From the NCBI GenBank assembly GCA_019323355.1, contig JAHWHI010000065.1, forward strand, positions 1-10,830: DNA of 10,830 bases. Reading direction: 5' to 3'. Of the stretch, positions 1 to 6,613 are shown piece by piece. The notes under the pieces were generated by a model. It made no database searches. It saw only the letters and a program-made list of their open reading frames with translations, and was not told the DNA's origin. A program made the position numbers and the translations under genes. Source of the stretch: Candidatus Woesearchaeota archaeon. Its GTDB lineage: Archaea; Nanobdellota; Nanobdellia; Woesearchaeales; WJKV01. Each line of letters opens with the position of its first letter. The first letter of the stretch is position 1.

Positions 1-3000
1 CAGCAGCCTGGTAAGTGCAGGTTGCAGAATAACCGCTCGGTGTGCATCTTATCTTTGAATCGACACCATCTGCATGCTCCAGTTCCAGGAAAGTAATTGC
101 ACGTTTCACACCAGCAAAATCCGGCGGTGAGACAACTTCTGCATTGAATGTTTTAGTTTCTCCAGGTTCAAAATATATTGGATCAGTAAATCCAAGACGC
201 GAGATCATTATCTTGTTTCCTTCCCAGACAAGAGCTTCTGCAGGCCCTCCTACAGACTCTCCGAACTGAAGAAGCTTGGAAACAAATATTCCTTTCTGGT
301 CAGCTGGGTTTATCTTGAACTTCTCCAATTCTGTCCTGTCATTCTTGTTTGTTACAATAACACTATTTGGTTTCTTCAAATTATAAGCGAGATATAATTC
401 AGGGAGGGCTTCACCAGCTCCCTGCACAACTTCAAGCATTGGAGATATTGCACTGATAGTTGTTTTTATAAGGACATCATTTCCAGGATAATAAGAAGTT
501 ATCTGCGGTGTTGTCCTTGCTTCCTTGAATTCAATCGCCTGCATACCGCCTGCAATAGTCTCGCACACAATACCTGGCGGAACCAACTGGAAGTGGCATT
601 GCGCAACAAACGGTGACTTTCTTAATATCTGTTCTTCTTTCACATTTCTTTTGACCTGATCTCCGACCTGGTATGTCAAGTCAAGAACAGCAAGATTGCC
701 CCAATATTTTGCATGTTCGTCAGTATAGAACGCATTCTTCTCAAGACTCTGGTCAACATCAACAAATATTCCTTCTTCATAGATCAAGGTTGGCGCTCCT
801 GGCGGACAGTATTCTCCTCCAGGCTTGCTCTTGTCACACATTATCCTTAGGCTTCCTGATACTCTCTGCCCACCTGAAAGTATTCCTAACGTAAGATAGT
901 AATTGATCGCAGCCTCGCCAGTGAATGGATCCCATGCTGCAAACCTCGATTCAGGCACCATTGGCCCGATTACAGGTGCTACTGCGACACGTGTCGCCTG
1001 CTGGAACACGTTCCTTAGATCAGACCAGTCTCCAGTGATAGCTCCGACACAAGCTTTATGCACAAGCTGCATTGGAGTCAGACCATACTGGTTTTGTATT
1101 AAGGTAGCATACCTTTCTTTCAATCTATTGTTTACTTCCTGGAAATTTCCTCTGAACACAGAACCCTCTCCACTGTCCATGCTTCCGTATCTTCCTGTTC
1201 CAATAACTTTTTTGATAGCCCAGGTGATAATGTCGCAGACAAACTGCGCGAACAGTCTTTCACAGTAACCGCCCCGCACTTCTCCGATCATTGCCTGCTG
1301 AAGACATTTCTTCATTCCTTGGCTTATTCTTAGGAAATTTGCAAGATGACCCCGCACACCAGATACACAGCCGCATCTTAAAGATATGAATATGTCATCG
1401 TAAGGATTGACCTGCCCGTCATCATTCACATTATCCGCATTATCAGGGAAACATTTTGTCTCATGATAACCAGGAGGCCCTTCTGAATAGCATCCGACAC
1501 TTGCAGATTGTGCAGAAGCTTTGTTATAATCTTCTTTTGACAATGACGTGCATGCGTAACGCACGCTTCCAGCCTCGTAAAGCTGGACACCGCCAGCACT
1601 CGAAGGTCTCTTCAGCAGCAAAGGTTTCTTGGACACATTTACTTCCCTGATCTCGATCGCATTCTGTCCAGGAGGGCATACCGGCTGTCCGCCAACAATT
1701 GCTTTATCCCGAGTAACATATCTGTACTGCGTCCTTAGATCCTCGTTCTGGGATTCGAAAGTCACAGAGCCCTCGACAACAGGGATGGGTTTCTCTTTCT
1801 TTGTGTCTTCAAGATTATAGTATGATTCAGATGTATCATCATAGACATATCTCTGCCCGCGGTTGTCAGTTACAACCTTGTTCATGTTCGCGCAGTCAGG
1901 AGGGATGGTAGGACACCATACCCTGTCACAAATCATGTATGTTCGTTTCATGTTTGCAGGACTAGCGCCGCCAGCAACATATGATAATACAGTAGACCCG
2001 ACACAACCTACAGTAAGCGCAAGAGTCGCGTCTTCTGCGAACTTTGTCGCATCCTCAAGGAATTCTATCCAGTCATCAAGTAATTTTATAGTATCATTGA
2101 TCATCTCCGGTGTAAGGAATTTTGTATAATCAAATGGTGTCTCAAGCCCGACTGCATGCTGTATGAAAACTGGTTCATTTAATGATGCCTGTCCTAGCTG
2201 ATATGAGACCATTGTCTTCAGCGAGAAATCAATCTGCAGGCCAGTTCCGGTATTTCCGATCTCTCCTTCTCCAAGATCATCTTTTACAGCCTTCAGATCC
2301 TGCCTGATTGGAAGGATACGCAGTTTTGTCATCACAAACAATCTGTTCTCATCTTCATAGAAAAATGATTTTGTCTCCTCGACTGAGATATATTTATTGT
2401 CAAATTTGTTAGCATCAAGAGCAGCTGTCGCCTTGATATTTCTTAGCGGTTCTGTTGCAGGGCCGGTATAATATAGATCATAGACCACAGAGACAGGAAC
2501 ACCGTTTGATTGCTCTGCCATAAGATTGCTGCTGTAGACAGTGTTTGGAATGGTTTGTATCCTTCCTGTTTTCCAGACCATTGACCCTGGTTCGAAATTT
2601 ATTGTCCGTTCTTCGGTGTATTCATTTCCAGCTTCATCAATCACAATAAATAGTATCCTGTTAGGTGAAACAGCTAATAGATTCTGTTGCTGCTGTGTCA
2701 TCCCAGTTGTGATCGGGGAATATGCCTGTGCAAGCGCGATCTGCGTGCTGAACTCAGCATCATCTCCGCTGTTCACTTCTTTACCTCTGCCGACAATCAC
2801 ACCGCCAACACCGACTTCAAACTCTGTGACAAACTCCTGGATACCTTGTTGCCGTACTTCTGTCACAGTTATAGTATTATTGTTTCCTACATTGAATATC
2901 TGCACACGGCATCTGGGTTCTGTTGTGTTTCCCATGATTGTGGCGATCGAGAAGTGCTGGTTCTCTGAAAATAACTTCGGGTCAAGGTTCAACTTGCACG

Positions 3001-3940
3001 GAGTATTGTCTACCTTTATCTCAAAAGTCTGGATTGCGACATTTCCAGCGACATCTGTCGCTTCAAGTGTCAGATTATGCTCCCCAGCTCCGACATCAAC
3101 TGATGTATTGAAGGATTTGTCTACCACACTTATATTTATGAAAGTTGAATTGTCTATTATCGCTTTAAGTGTCCCCTCCTCGCTCAGAGAGCCGATGATC
3201 GGAATCACTGAATTGTTCCGCACTTCCTGTATCGTAGAAAGGAAAAATCGTGGTGCAGTGACATCTATTATAATAGTGCGTTTCTCTTCAAGGATATTTC
3301 CAGAAGCGTCTGTGAACCTGATTGTGATCTCGTTATATCCAAGGATTCCTTTGAAGACTGTCTCGTATAATTTCACAGTCGCAGAGAAATTACCGTTTCC
3401 GTCAGCAACAACAGAGAATCCTCCGTTCTCAAGGATCTGTGCTGGAAAACGGTCGCTGTTGATGAATATCCGCACTGTAGCTCCCGGCTCAGTAGTTCCT
3501 GTAATTGTCATGAAATCAGTATTGATCTTTGGAGGCACATCCTCAAGATCTTCTCCAGTCTCGATAGAGGTATCGACAACTGTTGAAGAGACCTGGATAT
3601 CCTGTTTTGTGACAAAAGTAAGACCTGATCTCGTCTCAGCCTCGTTAGCATTGGCTGATTCAATCTCCAGATCATAAACAGCGCTCTGGTTCAAGTTTGT
3701 AAGCAGCACTTCATGGCCCGTCACAAGATCAGATTCAGACTCGACACTGTCAAGGTTATTAATCCCATAATGGACAGTGCTGTTCGCAGGGTCATCAGTG
3801 TCCCATGTGACAACAGCTGTTGTCGCAGTCGTATTGACACTCGGATTCATGATCTGTAGTGCGTACGCACTCTCGATAGTTATCCCTATTATAAGGACTA
3901 TCAAGATCAAGGTCAATATCCGTTTCTTTATCCTGTTCAT
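1..3940 (-). CDS. Giant secreted FN3/Ig-like, cysteine-rich protein (partial, C-terminus beyond left edge)
   Basis: The frame is open for 1313 codons (3940 to 2) with no stop before the edge. Residues 1-27 are a Sec signal peptide: R/K-rich start, hydrophobic 9-20, and A25-Y26-A27 before L28. Residues about 30-112 form an FN3-like domain (TTAVVTWDTDDPANSTVHYG, then HEVLLTNLNQSAVYDLEI). Residues about 138-224 and 226-314 are two Ig-like domains (ITGTTEPGATVRIFI; then VDVGAGEHNLTLEATDVAGN). From C315 the protein becomes cysteine-rich, with 22 cysteines in the visible part by my count. It includes a helical hydrophobic stretch (about 613-656) ahead of C671-DRVW-C676-PTIPPD-C683, an EF-hand loop (837-848) and a module C856-G-C858...C879...C893...C902. 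Residues about 1110-1290 are again beta-rich (IYFEPGETKTFNAEVV). Eleven N-x-S/T sequons lie within residues 36-354. It is the last gene visible in the run, four bases after the 660-residue gene. Likely an extracellular glycosylated surface or adhesion protein; exact family unknown. Confidence 0.93.
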   Translation of the reverse strand, partial: MNRIKKRILTLILIVLIIGITIESAYALQIMNPSVNTTATTAVVTWDTDDPANSTVHYGINNLDSVESESDLVTGHEVLLTNLNQSAVYDLEIESANANEAETRSGLTFVTKQDIQVSSTVVDTSIETGEDLEDVPPKINTDFMTITGTTEPGATVRIFINSDRFPAQILENGGFSVVADGNGNFSATVKLYETVFKGILGYNEITIRFTDASGNILEEKRTIIIDVTAPRFFLSTIQEVRNNSVIPIIGSLSEEGTLKAIIDNSTFINISVVDKSFNTSVDVGAGEHNLTLEATDVAGNVAIQTFEIKVDNTPCKLNLDPKLFSENQHFSIATIMGNTTEPRCRVQIFNVGNNNTITVTEVRQQGIQEFVTEFEVGVGGVIVGRGKEVNSGDDAEFSTQIALAQAYSPITTGMTQQQQNLLAVSPNRILFIVIDEAGNEYTEERTINFEPGSMVWKTGRIQTIPNTVYSSNLMAEQSNGVPVSVVYDLYYTGPATEPLRNIKATAALDANKFDNKYISVEETKSFFYEDENRLFVMTKLRILPIRQDLKAVKDDLGEGEIGNTGTGLQIDFSLKTMVSYQLGQASLNEPVFIQHAVGLETPFDYTKFLTPEMINDTIKLLDDWIEFLEDATKFAEDATLALTVGCVGSTVLSYVAGGASPANMKRTYMICDRVWCPTIPPDCANMNKVVTDNRGQRYVYDDTSESYYNLEDTKKEKPIPVVEGSVTFESQNEDLRTQYRYVTRDKAIVGGQPVCPPGQNAIEIREVNVSKKPLLLKRPSSAGGVQLYEAGSVRYACTSLSKEDYNKASAQSASVGCYSEGPPGYHETKCFPDNADNVNDDGQVNPYDDIFISLRCGCVSGVRGHLANFLRISQGMKKCLQQAMIGEVRGGYCERLFAQFVCDIITWAIKKVIGTGRYGSMDSGEGSVFRGNFQEVNNRLKERYATLIQNQYGLTPMQLVHKACVGAITGDWSDLRNVFQQATRVAVAPVIGPMVPESRFAAWDPFTGEAAINYYLTLGILSGGQRVSGSLRIMCDKSKPGGEYCPPGAPTLIYEEGIFVDVDQSLEKNAFYTDEHAKYWGNLAVLDLTYQVGDQVKRNVKEEQILRKSPFVAQCHFQLVPPGIVCETIAGGMQAIEFKEARTTPQITSYYPGNDVLIKTTISAISPMLEVVQGAGEALPELYLAYNLKKPNSVIVTNKNDRTELEKFKINPADQKGIFVSKLLQFGESVGGPAEALVWEGNKIMISRLGFTDPIYFEPGETKTFNAEVVSPPDFAGVKRAITFLELEHADGVDSKIRCTPSGYSATCTYQAA
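1397..1432 (-). other. Dockerin-like EF-hand loop in the FN3/Ig giant protein
   Basis: Residues 837-848 read NVNDDGQVNPYD, followed by DIFISL. Loop positions 1, 3, 5 and 12 are N, N, D, D, with Gly at 6 and Val at 8, as in dockerin half-repeats with Asn at position 1. It lies between the cysteine at C831 and the CGC motif at 856-858, so it may be held in a disulfide-stabilised module. Only one loop is seen. Confidence 0.65.
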
Positions 3941-3944
3941 CTAT

Positions 3945-3951
3945 TCACCTT
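3945..3951 (-). promoter_or_regulatory. Strong Shine-Dalgarno site AAGGTGA for the FN3/Ig giant protein
   Basis: On the coding strand AAGGTGA ends four bases before the ATG at 3940, and AGGTGA is complementary to the archaeal 16S rRNA 3' end. It overlaps the TGA stop of the 660-residue gene, so the site fixes the start of the next gene and lets ribosomes reinitiate there. It is the best ribosome binding site in the window. Confidence 0.75.
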
Positions 3952-5927
3952 ATTACTGGAGCATAACTCTTGCTCCGTGGTACGATCATGTTCTGCCAGA
4001 AATCTGCAAAGTCTGACATCTCATTTATTTTCGTAGGCGATGCAATTGCATAGAACCGCAGTTCATTTGCAGTTGTCAGCTGGTTCCGTGTGACCTGCCA
4101 TTCCTCAAAATAAAGTCCTGCAAATGGAAGCTCGTCTCTCATTACTTTTACATCGACAAGATAGGTTGCATCATCATATAATAGTTCAAATGGATTCATC
4201 CGGGTGAAATTAGTCTCTGGAAGGAATGTTACATCTTCATGGTCTTCGCTCGAAAGCGAGATATAAGCACGTTCGCCTTCACGCAATTCTCTGATCTGCA
4301 TCTGGTTGCCTACAAAGTCAAGTATATATACAGAGACAGGAATTTTTTTCAGCGGTGTTAATTTAATAGGAGGGATCTGCGCGTTTGGAGATTCGATTGT
4401 TACTTGCGTGACAAATTCTTTGTATCCGTCTTTATTCACAACTAAGAACCCGTTGATGCATGCTGGGAATGCTGTCTCAAGCATTGGTTCTGAACCTACC
4501 ATCGGGACTCCATCAAATCTTGGAATATCTGTCTTTCCAAGGTCACAGCCAAACTGTACGCACTCGTATCTTACATTCGCATCGTCAAGAAACTCTCCAG
4601 TCACTTCGTCTTGTACATATACGACCCGACTGTAGAGCCTGTTTGCACAATAGTCCTCGCTGGACACACTATATTCATAATCTGCAAGCTTGAACGGACT
4701 TGTGTATCTTTTTGCAGAATTCTTCTCAATGACAACTGGTGTCGCAAACTGGAACACTAATCCAGTATCGTCCTGCAGCTGGAACAGTATTGGATACTCA
4801 ATATCATATCTATGATGATAAACTTTTACACACGAACCAATGATAGGCATGTTAAGGTCAAAACCTTTCACAACATCTCCGTCACTGGGTTCAACATTAA
4901 GGTTCATTCCATACGTCCTGTCATACAGTACATTCACCTGCACGTCTGGATAGCTTCCAGGACCAGTGTCAATGTCATAAAATTTGTCATAATAATCTAA
5001 ATATCTGCTCTTCACTGTCTGATAGCTCTTGCATGTTCCAAACTCGTCTTCAGCCTGGCAGATCTCCTGGATGATTTCAGGATTTTCCTCAAACCTGTAG
5101 CTTTTTATGGAATTATCAAATGAAAAGAACCTAAAATTGTACTTGACAAGCTGCTGCAGCGCTGGAATTATATCCAACTGTATGCTCCACCTTTTTCCTT
5201 CTCCGCATCGGAAATCATATCCGTCCAATGGGATGTGCGGGCTCTCGTCAGCACCGTCTGCAATAGCAATCAGATCCATTGTGGTATTTTCCAGGAATCC
5301 TTGTTGGTTCTCATACTCCATGATGGATTTCGCAAGCTTGAATAATTTTCCGAACTGTGTGGGCATTGATTTTCTGAAAATGTCCAGATCGACAGTATTA
5401 TCTCCTATTCCCACTCTCAACGGATAATCCAAGGTCACAGTTATATCTGCATCATGGATCTCGACATCAGCAGTCATCTCACCTAATTCTTCTATCCGCA
5501 ACTGCTGGAAATCCTGGAATTCATTTACACAGGCAACAACATCCTCCATGATATAATTGGCAAGCTCTTCTTCGATCTCAGACTGTTTTGGTATCAATGA
5601 TTTGCCGTTATACCACCACATAGGTGTTTTCACAGGTGATGGCGGCGGTGGAAGATAACCAGGCCTCAGCGGATCCCCATATAGAAGCTGCTCTGGCAAT
5701 TCGATATATCCTCCCTGCATTGCAGCAAGTGCCACAGCCTCTGCAAGCGTCTCCTGTGTACAGTCCTCGATGAACAGACGCAATGGTTTTGTCTCTGGAT
5801 AACGTACCTCTGTGATTTTCTGCGAGATCGCACCTCTATAATAGATAAGGACAATTGCTAGTATCAATATTATAATTCCGATTATTATGAACAAGGTCAC
5901 CTGCCCTCTTTTTTGTTTCTTGATCAT
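3945..5927 (-). CDS. Surface protein with pilin-like N-terminal leader and carboxypeptidase-regulatory-like domain
   Basis: 660 residues. The N-terminus is basic (K3, K4, K6, R7), then G8-Q9 and a hydrophobic stretch at 10-30. This resembles an archaeal class III (type IV pilin-like) leader with possible cleavage between G8 and Q9, but it lacks the Glu at +5 of classical class III signals, so an uncleaved anchor is equally possible. Residues 48-140 hold a block I associate from memory with many uncharacterised DPANN proteins: F52-I-E-D-C56, Q71-G-G-Y74, a Pro-rich turn (93-96), W104-W105-Y106-N-G-K, then a helix containing C133. Residues about 150-400 are mixed alpha/beta. Residues about 427-525 look like a PEGA or carboxypeptidase-regulatory beta-sandwich (TGEFLDDANVRYEC, then C490-INGFLVVNKDGY). 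A further beta-rich region ends the protein. Ten cysteines suggest disulfides outside the cell. The start overlaps the upstream stop (ATGA) and has no Shine-Dalgarno site, so translation is probably coupled. Function unknown. Confidence 0.93.
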   Translation of the reverse strand: MIKKQKRGQVTLFIIIGIIILILAIVLIYYRGAISQKITEVRYPETKPLRLFIEDCTQETLAEAVALAAMQGGYIELPEQLLYGDPLRPGYLPPPPSPVKTPMWWYNGKSLIPKQSEIEEELANYIMEDVVACVNEFQDFQQLRIEELGEMTADVEIHDADITVTLDYPLRVGIGDNTVDLDIFRKSMPTQFGKLFKLAKSIMEYENQQGFLENTTMDLIAIADGADESPHIPLDGYDFRCGEGKRWSIQLDIIPALQQLVKYNFRFFSFDNSIKSYRFEENPEIIQEICQAEDEFGTCKSYQTVKSRYLDYYDKFYDIDTGPGSYPDVQVNVLYDRTYGMNLNVEPSDGDVVKGFDLNMPIIGSCVKVYHHRYDIEYPILFQLQDDTGLVFQFATPVVIEKNSAKRYTSPFKLADYEYSVSSEDYCANRLYSRVVYVQDEVTGEFLDDANVRYECVQFGCDLGKTDIPRFDGVPMVGSEPMLETAFPACINGFLVVNKDGYKEFVTQVTIESPNAQIPPIKLTPLKKIPVSVYILDFVGNQMQIRELREGERAYISLSSEDHEDVTFLPETNFTRMNPFELLYDDATYLVDVKVMRDELPFAGLYFEEWQVTRNQLTTANELRFYAIASPTKINEMSDFADFWQNMIVPRSKSYAPVIR

Positions 5928-6607
5928 TTTTCTAATTCTAAAGATAAATAATATCTAGCCCACGTGGAATAAAGCAAAAACATGAAGATCAATGCAGACG
6001 CAAAGGTCGCCTGTCCTAACAAGTATGTTGCTCCGAACACAATGAATGCTATCAAGAAGATGATAGCCATCAATAAATAAGCAAACAATGTCTTGAATCT
6101 GAAAAATTTGGAAAATGCAATAAAAACAGTATCTTTTACTTTTTTCTTCATCTCAACTCTTGCAATTGCAGTAAGCATGACATACAACAGCCAGAAGGCA
6201 AACAATATTCCCCCCCGCCATTCATCCTTTATAGCCTGTATGATGAAAACAAAGATTATGAACCACGGTATGATCCAGATGATAGAAAATCTGAACCATG
6301 TTTTCATATCCTGTGTCTTTTCAAGAGTATATTTATACACCATACGTTTGAAAATAGTAACATTCACCGCATACAAGACGATTGCGACTGCTGACAATAG
6401 TATAAATGATATTAGATACCACGTGCCAGAGTTTATTGTCAGGGGATAGGCTTCTGTTATCCTTCCAAAATACATGTAATAATAAGCAGAGATTGCTACA
6501 AAGATCAAAAAACATAACAAGTCAAGCAGCATTGCATGGAACAGACTAGTATTGAAAGTCCGGAAAGACTCGATAAACATAAACCTCTTTTTTTTGCTCA
6601 CTGCCAT
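5924..6607 (-). CDS. Six-pass integral membrane protein of unknown function
   Basis: 227 residues. Six hydrophobic spans are visible at about 24-45, 61-84, 105-126, 131-149, 172-196 and 199-219. The short basic N-terminus (SKKKRF) and the basic loops at 87-92 and 154-158 suggest, by the positive-inside rule, that both ends are cytoplasmic. There are no transporter signature motifs, nucleotide-binding loops or catalytic motifs that I can recognise, and aromatic residues are frequent within the spans. It starts seven bases after the stop of the giant coiled-coil gene, with a weak AAGGT three bases from the ATG. Its TGA stop overlaps the next gene's ATG. The position between genes for exported proteins suggests a membrane platform or anchoring partner for them, comparable in placement to polytopic proteins in pilus-type loci, but it shows no sequence motif of the TadC/PilC family that I can see. 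The role is inferred from context only. A run of seven G on the coding strand (6210-6216) lies within the codons around residues 131-133. Confidence 0.9.
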   Translation of the reverse strand: MAVSKKKRFMFIESFRTFNTSLFHAMLLDLLCFLIFVAISAYYYMYFGRITEAYPLTINSGTWYLISFILLSAVAIVLYAVNVTIFKRMVYKYTLEKTQDMKTWFRFSIIWIIPWFIIFVFIIQAIKDEWRGGILFAFWLLYVMLTAIARVEMKKKVKDTVFIAFSKFFRFKTLFAYLLMAIIFLIAFIVFGATYLLGQATFASALIFMFLLYSTWARYYLSLELEK

Positions 6608-6613
6608 TTTACC

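Noticed and set aside
2541..3677. A 378-codon open frame on the plus strand
   Set aside because: It lies entirely opposite the FN3/Ig part of the giant minus-strand gene, whose signal peptide, domains and Shine-Dalgarno site are clear. The plus-strand translation has no domain logic and a CCCC run that is simply the antisense of Gln/Ala codons.
3941..3944. A possible promoter or terminator between the 660-residue gene and the FN3/Ig gene, or at the other junctions
   Set aside because: Gaps are four and seven bases and the remaining junctions overlap. I see no TATA/BRE box or T-rich terminator placed where it would not be inside coding sequence.
5666..5854. A 62-codon minus-strand frame inside the 660-residue gene
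   Set aside because: It covers the QGGY block in another frame, has an Arg/Ser/Gln-rich composition without a plausible fold, and is best explained as a shadow.
5838..5927. Calling the 660-residue protein a true archaeal pilin
   Set aside because: The leader only resembles class III signals, the +5 Glu is absent and the protein is several times longer than pilins, so this is kept as a hypothesis rather than a gene name.
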